DNA from: an uncultured Eubacteriales bacterium | GTDB lineage: Bacteria; Bacillota; Clostridia; Oscillospirales; Oscillospiraceae | Reading direction: 5' to 3' | DNA: 64,000 nucleotides | NCBI GenBank assembly: GCA_905198835.1 | Contig: CAJKDY010000003.1 | Location: 124,001 to 188,000 of the forward strand | Part shown: positions 27,775 through 35,830 of the stretch, piece by piece | How positions within the stretch are numbered: position 1 is the stretch's first letter | Layout of the letters: each line of letters opens with the position of its first letter | Translations under genes and position numbers: made by a program | Notes under the pieces: generated by a model | Database searches by the model: none | Told to the model about the DNA's origin: nothing | What the model saw: the letters and a program-made list of their open reading frames with translations, nothing else

Positions 27775-28175
27775 TGGGTGTCCTCCATGATGGCTTCAAA
27801 AAGCTCGTTGAGCCGGTCCGTTTCTCCCTGGAGCCACAGCCAGCCAAAGAGGGTCTCCAGGGCGGTGGCGGCGGCGTAGTCCTCCCGCTTGGCGTGGACG
27901 GGGATGGTGTGGGGGCTGGCGTTGCGGCCCCGGCGGAAGACCTCGGCTTCGTGCTCGCGGAGCATAGGCAGAATGACCTTCACCGCCGCGGCCTGGGCGG
28001 GGGCGGAGACGTAGCCCACGGCGGCCTTGTGGAGGCCCTTGTTGGTGGAGCGTCCGCTGAGACACAGATAGGAGCGGACCATCAGCTCATAGACCCCGTC
28101 GCCCAGATGGGCCAGGCCCAGACTGCTCAGCGCCGCGATCTGGTTCGGGGTGGCGGAGAGGTGAAAGTAGTCCAT
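27765..28175 (-). CDS. mrnC: Mini-ribonuclease III
   Basis: 136 residues from the ATG at 28175, which overlaps the upstream TGA (TGATG). RNase III catalytic domain without dsRNA-binding domain: LGLAHLGDGVYELMVRSYL carries the signature acidic residues, and ETLFGWLWLQGETDRLNELFE matches the second metal-site motif. Bacillus Mini-III matures 23S rRNA ends. A longer frame to 28214 would reach into the upstream gene and has no site. Confidence 0.92.
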   Translation of the reverse strand: MDYFHLSATPNQIAALSSLGLAHLGDGVYELMVRSYLCLSGRSTNKGLHKAAVGYVSAPAQAAAVKVILPMLREHEAEVFRRGRNASPHTIPVHAKREDYAAATALETLFGWLWLQGETDRLNELFEAIMEDTQWP

Positions 28176-28666
28176 CAGCGGCTCATGACGGTGGCGGCGG
28201 CGGTGGCCTTGCAACCGCTGGCGTCGGTGGCGGTCAGGTAGAGATGGTTGGCTTCCAGGGCCGCCCCGGCCTGAAGGGTCTTGCCCGCGGTGGTGTCGGT
28301 AAGGGTCCCCAGGGCCGTAGCGCTGCCGCTGGTGAGCAGGACCTCCCGGCCCGCGCCGGGGGTAAAGCTGTCGCCGGAAGACAGGGACTTGGGCGCGAAG
28401 GCGCCCGCCCCCGCCGAGGCCAGGGCCTGGTCCACACGGCTTTCATAGCTGGTGACGGCCTGCTCCAGCTGCTTTTGCAGCTCGGTGCGGTTGGCCTCCA
28501 CCGCGGCGGTGACCTGGGTCTCCAGCTGGGGCCGCAGGACCTTGTCCAGGTAGCTCAGGGTGAGCAGCGGGTCCTCCTGGGAGCCCTGGGTGGCGGCCAC
28601 GGCGGTGACGCCGGCGGCGGCAACGGCCAGGGCGCAGAGAATGGCGGCAGGACGTTTGCATTTCAT
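28175..28666 (-). CDS. secreted protein of unknown function upstream of mrnC
   Basis: 163 residues. Signal peptide (about 1-25, MKCKRPAAILCALAVAAAGVTAVA), a charged helical stretch with heptad-like spacing (about 38-85, LRPQLETQVTAAVEANRTELQKQLEQAVTS), then a small beta-rich domain (SLSSGDSFTPGAGREVLLTSGSATALG...HLYLTATDASGCKATAAATVMSR). I recognise the last part as a recurrent unnamed domain of secreted Clostridia proteins. First gene of the rqcH operon; why it is coupled to RNA genes is unclear. Confidence 0.75.
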   Translation of the reverse strand: MKCKRPAAILCALAVAAAGVTAVAATQGSQEDPLLTLSYLDKVLRPQLETQVTAAVEANRTELQKQLEQAVTSYESRVDQALASAGAGAFAPKSLSSGDSFTPGAGREVLLTSGSATALGTLTDTTAGKTLQAGAALEANHLYLTATDASGCKATAAATVMSR

Positions 28667-28726
28667 ATGTACAACTTCCTTTCTTGTCTCTCCGGGGCCT
28701 GGCAGTCCAGCGCCCCGGAGGACGGT

Positions 28727-29095
28727 TCACACAAAGGTATTATTTCCATGCAGGCCAAAGCTGACGGCGATGGCGGTGTCCACCCGGTCCATCAGCGCGT
28801 CGTCCAGTCTGCCCATGCGCTCTCTCAGCCGCCGTTTGTCCAGGGTACGGATCTGCTCCAGCAGCACCAGAGAGTTCTTGGGCAGGCCGTATTGGTTGGC
28901 GGTCAGCTCGATGTGGGTGGGCAGCTTGGCCTTGCCTGTTTGAGAGGTAATGGCGGCGGCGATGACGGTGGGACTGTGCTTGTTGCCGGTGTCGTTTTGG
29001 ATGATCAGCACCGGGCGCACGCCCCCTTGTTCGCTGCCCACCACCGGGCTCAGGTCGGCATAGAAGATGTCGCCTCGCTTCACGCTAACTTCCAC
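28727..29095 (-). CDS. ndoA: endoribonuclease toxin NdoA/MazF, no antitoxin gene beside it
   Basis: 122 residues. [31 protein letters not shown], then [24 protein letters not shown] and [20 protein letters not shown] are characteristic of NdoA/PemK/MazF mRNA interferases. In Bacillus the order is alr-ndoAI-ndoA. Here the 190 bases between alr and this gene contain no frame long enough for the CopG-type antitoxin. Start GTG 29095; a GTG at 29083 is an alternative. Confidence 0.93.
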   Translation of the reverse strand: MEVSVKRGDIFYADLSPVVGSEQGGVRPVLIIQNDTGNKHSPTVIAAAITSQTGKAKLPTHIELTANQYGLPKNSLVLLEQIRTLDKRRLRERMGRLDDALMDRVDTAIAVSFGLHGNNTFV

Positions 29096-29286
29096 TTGTA
29101 CTCACACTCCGCGCCTCAAGTAGTCACCGCTCCGGCGTCACCCGGTTCGGTCACTAATGATTCTCCCACGGCGCGGCGGGGTTTATACTTCTCTGAGATG
29201 AAAAATCCCAAAGCAGGGTGCCCAGCCGCTGCTCTGCCCCAAAGGGTCCCCGAGACAGTGTATGCGCTTTGGGTGTAAGCGGTGCC

Positions 29287-30402
29287 TCAGCCCAGGTATA
29301 CCCGGGGCACCCGGGGGGCAATGGCGGTGAGCAGCTCATAGCTGATGGTGCCAAGCGTATCGGACTTTTCCTCCACCGGCAGCTCGGGCCCAAAGATCTG
29401 GGCTACGTCGCCGGGCTTCACATCGGGTAGATCGGTGACGTCCACCATGCAAAGATCCATGCAGATCCGGCCCAGGATGGGAGCTCTGCCGCTGGGGAAG
29501 AGCACTTCCATGCGATTGGACAGGCCCCGGTGCAGTCCGTCGGCATAGCCGATGGGCAGTACCGCCACCCGGCTCTCCCGGCCCAAAACACGGGTCCGGC
29601 CATAGCTGACGCAGCTGCCCGCGCTCAGGTCCCGAACAGCGGCCACCCGGCTTTTCAGGGTCATCACCGGCGTTAGCCCCGGGCCGTCCAGACCTACGGA
29701 GCCCTCGTCGGGATAGCAGCCGTAGAGGGCGATGCCGGGGCGGACCATGTCCAGATGGGTACAGGGATAGTGTAGCATAGCCGCGCTGGCGGCGCAATGG
29801 TAGATTTTTAATGTCAGCCCCCGGTCCGCCAGGGCCGCCTTCAGGTCCAAAAAGTCGGTGAACTGGGCCATGGCGTATTCCTCGGAGCCGTCGGCGTCGG
29901 AAAAGTGGGTGAAAAGGCCCTCCGCTTCCAGTCCCGGCAGGGCGCACACAGCCAGGATATCCTCCACCCGGCGGGGGCCCACAAAGCCCAGCCGCCCCAT
30001 GCCCGTGTCCGCTTTGATGTGGACCCGCAGGGCCTTGCCCGCCGCCTGGGCGGCCTGGGAATAGGCGCTGGCGGTGGGCAGATCAAAGACGGTCTGGGTC
30101 AGATCGTAGCGCAGCAGCTCCGGCGCGAAGGCCCCGGGGGTACCGCCTAGGATCAAAATGGGGGCGGTGACGCCGCCCTCGCGCAGCTCGATAGCCTCAG
30201 AGAGACAGGCCACCGCCAGATACTCCGCCCCTAGCCGCTCCAGCCGCCGGGCTACGCGCAAAGCGCCGTGGCCGTAAGCGTTGGCCTTGACCACACCCAC
30301 AAAGCGGCAGCCCGGGGCCAGGTTGGAGCGCAAGGCGTAGTAGTTATGCTCCAGGGCGTGGAGGTCGATCTCCGCCCAGGTCCTCATTTGTGCGTTATCC
30401 AC
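29287..30402 (-). CDS. alr: alanine racemase
   Basis: 371 residues from GTG, with aaaggaga upstream. PLP lysine in VGVVKANAYGHGA (Lys39), the second catalytic tyrosine in SCVSYGRTRV, and the conserved ICMDLCMVDVTDLPDVKPGD. Makes D-alanine for peptidoglycan. It lies between a YdcC-like lipoprotein and ndoA, the order known from Bacillus. Confidence 0.96.
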   Translation of the reverse strand: MDNAQMRTWAEIDLHALEHNYYALRSNLAPGCRFVGVVKANAYGHGALRVARRLERLGAEYLAVACLSEAIELREGGVTAPILILGGTPGAFAPELLRYDLTQTVFDLPTASAYSQAAQAAGKALRVHIKADTGMGRLGFVGPRRVEDILAVCALPGLEAEGLFTHFSDADGSEEYAMAQFTDFLDLKAALADRGLTLKIYHCAASAAMLHYPCTHLDMVRPGIALYGCYPDEGSVGLDGPGLTPVMTLKSRVAAVRDLSAGSCVSYGRTRVLGRESRVAVLPIGYADGLHRGLSNRMEVLFPSGRAPILGRICMDLCMVDVTDLPDVKPGDVAQIFGPELPVEEKSDTLGTISYELLTAIAPRVPRVYLG

Positions 30403-30420
30403 AGGGCATTTCTCCTTTGT

Positions 30421-31014
30421 TCAGTCTGTCTCTGGGATCAGACTCTGGAAGTCCTTCACTTGGGCGGTGACGATGCGCGCGCCGTCGTAAAAGAGCTCGC
30501 CCCACAGGGGCGTTTTCGTCCTGGCGTCAAAAGTCACTACCGTTTCCAATCCTACTCCGGGCTGGCTCTCGCCGTCTCGATAGGTGACGGTGAGGGTCTC
30601 GCCGTTTCCGTCCAGATTGGCGATGTAGCCCTCGGAGATGGCCCGGTAAAAGGTGGGCACCGTCTCCACCGGGCTCAGACCGTCCTCCGTCAGCGGTCCG
30701 GCGTCCAGACTGAAGCCGTCGTAGACCAGCTGAGTCTGGCCAGAAGCGATGTGGGCGGTGACGCCCTGGGCGAGTTCCGGCTCCACAATGGTCAAATCGG
30801 CGCCGGAGGCATCGTAGGCCACGTCCAGCACGTAGTCAAACACCCGGGTCTCGTAATCCACGGTGAGGGCCACCTGGCAAGAGCAGGTGGTCATGCTGGC
30901 AAAATCCTTTTGAATGGCCAGAGCCAGCGCCTCGCTGGAGCCTGTCTTCCCTTCGCCGCAGCCCGCCAGCAGCAGAAGGCTCATCATCAGTGGAACCGCC
31001 TTGAAGCGTCCCAC
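30421..31014 (-). CDS. LolA/YdcC-like lipoprotein
   Basis: 197 residues. Lipobox LLAGC (Cys at about 19) after a short signal peptide. The body is mainly beta (VALTVDYETRVFDYVLDVAYDASGADLTIVEPE, VTYRDGESQPGVGLETVVTFDARTKTPLWGELFYDG), resembling the outer-face LolA-like lipoproteins such as Bacillus YdcC. Position between nnrD and alr supports this assignment. Role in Firmicutes is poorly known and has been linked to sporulation. Confidence 0.7.
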   Translation of the reverse strand: MGRFKAVPLMMSLLLLAGCGEGKTGSSEALALAIQKDFASMTTCSCQVALTVDYETRVFDYVLDVAYDASGADLTIVEPELAQGVTAHIASGQTQLVYDGFSLDAGPLTEDGLSPVETVPTFYRAISEGYIANLDGNGETLTVTYRDGESQPGVGLETVVTFDARTKTPLWGELFYDGARIVTAQVKDFQSLIPETD

Positions 31015-31035
31015 AGGTCCATCCTCCTTTTTTCC

Positions 31036-31881
31036 TTATCCAACCGCGGCCTGCATGGCCTGGGGCAGATACTCCAGAATATCCGCCGCCGTCATGGCGT
31101 ATTCGCCCAGCGCCTGGGCGGCCAGATCCCCCGCCAAACCGTGGAGATAGACCCCGGCGGTGACGGCCTGGGCGGTCTCCAGTCCTTGGGCCAGCAGGGC
31201 GGCCAGCATTCCCGCCAGCACGTCCCCCGAACCGCCGGTGGCCATGCCGGGATTGCCGGTGGGGTTGACAAAGGTCTCGCCGTCGGGCCCGGCAATGACG
31301 GTCCGGTGGCCCTTCAAAACCAGCCAGCAGCCGTGGCTCTGGGCAAAGGCTTTAGCCTCGGCCTCCCGGTCCCCCGCCTCCCGGCCCAGCAGACGGGCAA
31401 ACTCGCCCATGTGGGGGGTCAGCACCGTGAAGCGGTCCCGGCGGCGGTCCAAGCTATCTATATGCCCGCAAAGGGCGTTTAGACCATCGGCGTCCAGCAC
31501 CACCGGGCAAGCCAGGCGCACCAAAAGCCGCCGGGCAAATTCGCCGGTAGCGCTCTCCCGGCCCAGCCCGGGCCCAAGGACCACCGCGTCCTTGCCGGCA
31601 CAGTGGGCCACAGCGTGTTCCAGGACGTCCGGCCCAAAGCAGGGCCCGGTGCCCAGGGGATAGGGCATGGCGCAGAGGAATTTGGCCGCCAGCAGGGGAT
31701 AGACCTGGCCGGGCAGACCCACAGATACCAGGCCCGCTCCGGTCTTCAGCGCCCCCGCGGCGCAGAGGTAGGGCGCGCCGGTGTAACCGACACTGCCGGA
31801 AATTATGTCAACTTTTCCGTAGTCTCCCTTGTGGCTGTCGCGCTTGCGGCAGGGGAGGCGGGGCAGGGTCAGTTCCTTCAC
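31036..31881 (-). CDS. nnrD: ADP-dependent NAD(P)H-hydrate dehydratase
   Basis: 281 residues from the GTG at 31881; GGAGGG lies nine bases upstream and GTGA overlaps the folA stop. Ribokinase-like fold: KGDYGKVDIISGSVGYTGAPYLCAAGALKTGAGLV, VVLDADGLNAL, VLTPHMGEFARLLG, and GNPGMATGGSGDVLAGMLAALLAQG with the catalytic Asp. Repairs damaged NADH or NADPH hydrates. The epimerase partner domain (NnrE) is absent from this protein. Confidence 0.93.
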   Translation of the reverse strand: MKELTLPRLPCRKRDSHKGDYGKVDIISGSVGYTGAPYLCAAGALKTGAGLVSVGLPGQVYPLLAAKFLCAMPYPLGTGPCFGPDVLEHAVAHCAGKDAVVLGPGLGRESATGEFARRLLVRLACPVVLDADGLNALCGHIDSLDRRRDRFTVLTPHMGEFARLLGREAGDREAEAKAFAQSHGCWLVLKGHRTVIAGPDGETFVNPTGNPGMATGGSGDVLAGMLAALLAQGLETAQAVTAGVYLHGLAGDLAAQALGEYAMTAADILEYLPQAMQAAVG

Positions 31882-32363
31882 GAAATATCCCTCCAGCGGT
31901 AAGTCCAATAGCTGAATTTCACGCCGTTTTCCTCCAGCGGTCCTTCCCGGTCCGCCACCTGCCAGGTCGGGTCCCGGTCCAAGTCAGGAAACCAGCAGTC
32001 GGCGGGGAAGGAGGCATGTATTTTTGTTATGTAAACCTTGTCGCAGTAGGGCAGCAGAGCCTGGTAGACGCTCTCTCCGCCAATGACGATGGCGTCGTCC
32101 GGGGCGTAGGCCAGCAGGGCGTCCAGATTGCCAAAGACCTTGGCCCCCTCGGGGGCGTCCGTCATAGTGGCGGAGAGGATCAGGTTTTCCCGGCCGGGCA
32201 GGGGCCGGCCACCGGGAAAGGTGGCCAGGGTCTTGCGCCCCAGGATCACCGGGTGGCCGGTGGTAATGACCTTGAAGCGCTTGAGATCGGCGGAGATGGG
32301 GCATAGGAGCTTGCCCTGGGAGCCGATGGCCCAGTTTTCGTCTACCGCGGCGATGGCCTTCAT
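31878..32363 (-). CDS. folA: dihydrofolate reductase
   Basis: 161 residues from the ATG at 32363 with aaaggagg upstream. MKAIAAVDENWAIGSQGKLLCPISADLKRFK, VILGRKTLATFPGGRPLPGRENLILS and AIVIGGESVYQALLPYCDKVYITKI are classic DHFR motifs. Reduces dihydrofolate to tetrahydrofolate with NADPH. No thyA is adjacent. Heads the folA-nnrD-lipoprotein-alr-ndoA run. The usual Asp/Glu (about residue 27) corresponds to SADLKRF. Confidence 0.93.
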   Translation of the reverse strand: MKAIAAVDENWAIGSQGKLLCPISADLKRFKVITTGHPVILGRKTLATFPGGRPLPGRENLILSATMTDAPEGAKVFGNLDALLAYAPDDAIVIGGESVYQALLPYCDKVYITKIHASFPADCWFPDLDRDPTWQVADREGPLEENGVKFSYWTYRWRDIS

Positions 32364-32392
32364 GGCGCCGCCTCCTTTCCGCAAAAGAGCAT

Positions 32393-32423
32393 AAAAAAAC
32401 AATAGCCGTTGAGGCTATTGTAC
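32393..32423 (-). terminator. terminator-like hairpin just before folA
   Basis: On the minus strand ACAATAGCC-TCAAC-GGCTATTGT is followed by TTTTTT, about 30 bases before the folA start. It may end upstream transcription or act as an attenuator in the folA leader. Confidence 0.7.
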
Positions 32424-32461
32424 CACACCGCCCGGTCTTTTTCAACAAGGGAAGGCCCCCC

Positions 32462-32503
32462 AAAAAAACACTTACCCCCCGGCCATCCGACGTGACCGGG
32501 GGG
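32462..32503 (-). terminator. terminator of the candidate ncRNA
   Basis: Stem CCCCCCGG (32475-32482) with CCGGGGGG (32496-32503), followed on the minus strand by taagtg and seven T. Confidence 0.88.
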
Positions 32504-32783
32504 TTACTCCTGTTCGTTCTGGATCTCCATGCTTTTTCAACCTCTGCTTTCTACGGGATACCCGGCGCTTTTGGTTTTACCGGGTGCGCGGTCTTGCTCG
32601 GCCCTTTGGTCCTTGTTTCCTGTCCATCCTTCAAACGCTTTTGTTTGGCTTTTTGCCTTTCCCATATCGTATGGGAGGTTTGGGGGTACATTCTTCAAGT
32701 TCCACTTGGTCTTGCCGTTCCGCTTGGAAATTGGTTTGGGTCCTTCGGCTTCCTAGCCCATCGGACTCACCTTCCTTTCCCTG
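32462..32783 (-). ncRNA. candidate structured non-coding RNA, about 320 nt
   Basis: A complete transcription unit with no convincing gene. It has its own promoter (see 32789-32817) and ends in a strong terminator (32462-32503). The RNA is purine-rich and contains clear hairpins: TCCCATA-CGA-TATGGGA (32671-32687), ACCCGG...CCGGGT (about 32560-32585), and a short GTCC...GGAC stem near the 5' end. GGA occurs about a dozen times and GCAAGACC twice. In the longest minus-strand frame two stops (TAG, TGA) interrupt; a 46-codon frame from about 32692 lacks a good ribosome binding site. It is not RNase P, tmRNA or SRP RNA by their usual signatures. A decayed small gene is the main alternative. Confidence 0.5.
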
Positions 32784-32788
32784 GTTAT

Positions 32789-32817
32789 AATATACAATAC
32801 CTAAAAGGATTTGTCAA
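32789..32817 (-). promoter_or_regulatory. promoter of the candidate ncRNA
   Basis: Minus strand TTGACA (32817-32812), 17 bases, TATATT (32794-32789). The surrounding 100 bases are AT-rich in a GC-rich chromosome. Confidence 0.75.
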
Positions 32818-32894
32818 TAGTTTTTATGAAATTTTTCTAAAAAATTTTTCATCAAAGCCAGTCGGGTGATTTGTACTCCAAGCATAATAGCCAA

Positions 32895-32931
32895 TATTGC
32901 CTATCACACTTGCAGAACATTATAGGCAATA
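32895..32931 (+). promoter_or_regulatory. promoter with overlapping inverted repeat before the XRE pair
   Basis: TATTGCCTAT (32895-32904) and ATAGGCAATA (32922-32931) are perfect 10-base arms. TTGCCT (32898) and TATAGG (32921) at 17-base spacing lie inside the two arms, so a dimer bound here would block both hexamers. Confidence 0.65.
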
Positions 32932-32960
32932 ATGGAGATATGTCAAGAGGGGGGATCAGC

Positions 32961-33167
32961 ATGATCTCATACGCGCCGCTGTGGGAGACCATGAAGCGCC
33001 GAAAGGCCAGCACGTACACCCTTCAGGTGAAAAACAACATCAGCAGTTCCACCGTTCGGCGATTAAAGGAGGGAGAGTCCGTATCCACCAACACGCTGGA
33101 CGCCCTATGTACCATATTGAAATGTGACCTGTCCGACATCGTGCAATATATCCCCGACGATGAGTAA
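32961..33167 (+). CDS. mini XRE/Cro-type DNA-binding protein 1
   Basis: 68 residues from the ATG at 32961 with gaggggggatc upstream. It is almost only a helix-turn-helix: WETMKRRKASTYTLQVKNNISSSTVRRLKEGESVSTNTLDALCTILKCDLSDIVQYIP, the Cro/C1-type layout with recognition helix near SSSTVRRLK. No effector domain. A palindromic operator covers its promoter. Followed 15 bases later by a paralog. Confidence 0.85.
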   Translation: MISYAPLWETMKRRKASTYTLQVKNNISSSTVRRLKEGESVSTNTLDALCTILKCDLSDIVQYIPDDE

Positions 33168-33182
33168 GCAGGGGGGGTTCAC

Positions 33183-33386
33183 ATGATCCGCTATGCACCA
33201 TTGTGGGCAACAATGGCAGAACAAAAGGTGACCACCTATACGTTGCGTTTCAAATATAATATGAGCCATGCTACTGTTCAGCGGCTTCAAGCTGATTTGC
33301 CTGTATCCACGCACACGCTCAATAAGCTCTGTACGATCTTGAACTGCCCACTCCAAGCAGTGGCGGAATATATCCCTGACGAATAA
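33183..33386 (+). CDS. mini XRE/Cro-type DNA-binding protein 2
   Basis: 67 residues, tandem paralog of the preceding gene (MIRYAPLWATMAEQKVTTYTLRFKYNMSHATVQRLQADLPVSTHTLNKLCTILNCPLQAVAEYIPDE against MISYAPLWETMKRRKASTYTLQ...). About half of positions match, but the recognition helix differs (SHATVQRLQ versus SSTVRRLK), so DNA targets may have diverged. Probably one operon. Confidence 0.83.
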   Translation: MIRYAPLWATMAEQKVTTYTLRFKYNMSHATVQRLQADLPVSTHTLNKLCTILNCPLQAVAEYIPDE

Positions 33387-33387
33387 G

Positions 33388-33416
33388 CAAGGGCCGCGCC
33401 TGCGGGCGCGGCCCTT
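33388..33416 (+). terminator. terminator of the XRE pair
   Basis: AAGGGCCGCGCC-TGC-GGGCGCGGCCCTT directly after the stop. Confidence 0.85.
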
Positions 33417-33438
33417 GTCGTATCTTTCCGGCCTCCAC

Positions 33439-33467
33439 TTGAAAAGAATCGGTGGAGTGGGTATAAT
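33439..33467 (+). promoter_or_regulatory. promoter of the AAA+ gene
   Basis: TTGAAA (33439-33444), 17 bases, TATAAT (33462-33467). Confidence 0.8.
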
Positions 33468-33499
33468 GATGTATACCATTTTTTAGGGACGTGACGCCA

Positions 33500-34909
33500 A
33501 TGAGACCCTCTATGTCCGCTCCGGCGGTCCACAAGCAGTATGACGAGGGCGTTTCCGCCTTCCGCAAGCTCATTGCCGATCCCGGCCTCCGCGCCGCCTT
33601 TGCCGCCGAGGCCGACGGCTTTTTCCGCCGCGCCGCCACCGGCGTGTGGGGGGAGGACGGTGGGCTGAGCCCCCGGCACGTGGAGTACTATAACGCCATC
33701 TACTGCAAGGGAAATCCGGTGCCCAGCGTGCTCTACTGGGACCTGTGCGCCCAGGTGGCGGACTACCCCGGCTTCCAGCCGCCCAAGTTTTTTGCCGGAC
33801 TCATCGAGTATGACAAGCGTACCGGCAAGAAGCTGGCCCGGCGGTTTGTGGACACCTTCACGCTGATGCTGCTTTTGTTCGCGGCGGTGGACAACGTGGT
33901 CAGCGAGGCGGAGGCGGGCTTTGTCAACCGCTGCGCCGACGCCCTCACCCGGCTTTGCGACGCCGCCGAGCTGCCCGCGGACAAGGCGGGGCTGGACGTA
34001 GCGCAGTTCATCACCCCCGGCCATGAGACGGGGAGAGAGCCTGCCCCCACGTCCGAGACGGAAGCCGCCGTCACGGCGGCGGAGCCGACGCTGGAGGAGC
34101 TGCTGGCCGAGCTGGACGCTCTGTGCGGCTTGGAGAAGGTGAAGGCGGATGTGAAGAGCCTGATCAACCTGGTCAAGGTCCGCAGGCTTCGGGAGAAGGA
34201 GGGCCTGCCGGTGCCGCCCATGAGCCTGCATCTGGTGTTCATGGGCAATCCCGGCACGGGCAAGACCACCGTGGCCCGGCTCCTGGCCAAGATCTACCAC
34301 GCCATCGGTGTTTTGAGCAAGGGCCAGCTGGTGGAGGTGGACCGCTCGGGCCTGGTGGCGGGCTTTGTGGGCCAGACGGCCATCAAGACCCGGGAGGCCA
34401 TCGATAAGGCCCTGGGCGGCGTGCTGTTTATCGATGAGGCCTATGCCCTCACCAGCCACGACAATCCCAACGACTTCGGCCAGGAGGCCATCGAGACCCT
34501 CTTGAAGGGTATGGAGGACCACCGCCACGATCTCATCGTCATCGTAGCGGGCTACACCGAGCTGATGGACGACTTCATCCACGCCAACCCCGGCCTGGAG
34601 AGCCGATTCAACAAGTATTTTATTTTCGAGGACTACACCGGCGACCAGCTTTTTGAGATCTTCCAGTCCCTGTGCGACAAAAACGGCTATACGCTGGACG
34701 ACGAGACCAGGACCTTCTGCAAGGAGGCCTTTCAGACCCTCTACGACCGGCGGGACGAGAACTTCGGCAATGGCCGGGACGTGCGCAATCTCTTTGAGCA
34801 GGCTGTTGCCCGCCAGGCCGACCGGCTGGCGGCGCTGGACAGCCCCACTAAGGATCAGCTCATGGCCCTGAGCGTGGAGGACGTAAAGGGGGAAAACGCC
34901 AATGGGTGA
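33500..34909 (+). CDS. TerB-like/AAA+ ATPase, CbxX/SpoVK family
   Basis: 469 residues from the ATG at 33500 (aggga upstream); a GTG at 33491 abuts that site. N-terminal helical part includes LLLFAAVDNVVSEAEAGFVNRCADAL (about 123-149), resembling a TerB-type metal-sensing helical domain. The AAA+ core of the CbxX/CfqX/SpoVK kind begins near 200: Walker A GNPGTGKT (249-256), Walker B LFIDEA (309-314), and the arginine region PGLESRFNKYF. Such hexamers remodel proteins; here the target is unknown. Overlaps the HAD gene by 8 bases. Confidence 0.85.
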   Translation: MRPSMSAPAVHKQYDEGVSAFRKLIADPGLRAAFAAEADGFFRRAATGVWGEDGGLSPRHVEYYNAIYCKGNPVPSVLYWDLCAQVADYPGFQPPKFFAGLIEYDKRTGKKLARRFVDTFTLMLLLFAAVDNVVSEAEAGFVNRCADALTRLCDAAELPADKAGLDVAQFITPGHETGREPAPTSETEAAVTAAEPTLEELLAELDALCGLEKVKADVKSLINLVKVRRLREKEGLPVPPMSLHLVFMGNPGTGKTTVARLLAKIYHAIGVLSKGQLVEVDRSGLVAGFVGQTAIKTREAIDKALGGVLFIDEAYALTSHDNPNDFGQEAIETLLKGMEDHRHDLIVIVAGYTELMDDFIHANPGLESRFNKYFIFEDYTGDQLFEIFQSLCDKNGYTLDDETRTFCKEAFQTLYDRRDENFGNGRDVRNLFEQAVARQADRLAALDSPTKDQLMALSVEDVKGENANG

Positions 34910-35747
34910 CATCCGCCTCATCGCCCTGGACATGGACGGCACTCTTTTGGGGGCCGACCACCACACCATTCCCGCGAGAAACATCGCCGCCCTGCGCGCC
35001 GCCTCGGCCCGGGGCGTGAAGATCGCCATTGCCAGCGGCCGCAGCTGGTCGCTGGTCCGGGAGCACGCTGGAGAGCTGGGCTGCGTGGACTTTGGTATCA
35101 CCGCCAACGGGGCCTACGTCCTGGACGCCAGGACCGGCGCGGAGATGACTTCCTTTCCCATGGACTCGGCCCAGTGCGTGGACATCATCCGTATCCTGCG
35201 CCGCTGGGACCTGTCCTACGAGATCTATGTGGGAGCGGAGAATTACATAGACCGTGACCGCGCGGAAAACGTCCGTCAGCTTTTTGCCAGCCCGGACTTT
35301 CTGGCAATGTTTCGCCGTAATACCACCACCGTGGATGATGTGGCGGCGGTGGCGGCGGCCCACAGACCGGGGAAGTTCGATATTTTCTACGTTCCAAGCG
35401 ACCTGCGCGCCCAGGTCGCCGGCGAACTAAGCGCCACCGGCCCCTTGGTTATCACTGGCGCCACCGGCGACAATATGGAATTGAACGCCCCCGGCGTCCA
35501 CAAGGGCCGGGCTCTGGCCGCCCTGGCTGAAAAACTGGGGCTGGGGCCGGAGCGGGTCATGGCCTTTGGTGACGCGGACAACGACCTGGAGATGCTGGCG
35601 TATGCCCAATGGTCTTTTGCTATGGGAAACGCCACAGCTGAGGCGAAAGCCGCGGCAAAGCACGTCACCGGGGCCAATTATGACAGCGGCGTGGCCATGG
35701 CGGTGGAGAAATACGTCTTGGGGACCGACCCAACGGAGAAAAAGTGA
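34902..35747 (+). CDS. HAD-superfamily phosphatase, Cof type
   Basis: 281 residues. HAD motif I LDMDGTLLG, motif II ASGR, motif III Lys in GVHKGRALAALAEKLGL, and motif IV FGDADNDLEMLAYA, with a C2 Cof-type cap between. These enzymes hydrolyse sugar phosphates, flavin precursors or similar small phosphates; the substrate cannot be read here. Co-translated with the AAA+ gene. Confidence 0.9.
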   Translation: MGDIRLIALDMDGTLLGADHHTIPARNIAALRAASARGVKIAIASGRSWSLVREHAGELGCVDFGITANGAYVLDARTGAEMTSFPMDSAQCVDIIRILRRWDLSYEIYVGAENYIDRDRAENVRQLFASPDFLAMFRRNTTTVDDVAAVAAAHRPGKFDIFYVPSDLRAQVAGELSATGPLVITGATGDNMELNAPGVHKGRALAALAEKLGLGPERVMAFGDADNDLEMLAYAQWSFAMGNATAEAKAAAKHVTGANYDSGVAMAVEKYVLGTDPTEKK

Positions 35748-35798
35748 AAATCCCCTGGGAAATTGCACAATTTTTCCAAAAATAAACAAAAGTCGCCA

Positions 35799-35827
35799 TT
35801 GACAGATTTGGAAAAGGGTGGTATACT
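35799..35827 (+). promoter_or_regulatory. promoter of the cold-shock gene
   Basis: TTGACA (35799-35804), 17 bases, TATACT (35822-35827), giving a leader of about 110 nt. Confidence 0.88.
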
Positions 35828-35830
35828 GCA

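Noticed and set aside
32600..32692. 46-codon frame within the candidate RNA
   Set aside because: Poor ribosome binding site and low-complexity Lys/Pro content; kept only as an alternative for the RNA unit.
32492..32869. 125-codon plus-strand frame with hydrophobic residues
   Set aside because: Antisense to the candidate RNA unit; no ribosome binding site and it runs through the opposite-strand promoter and terminator.
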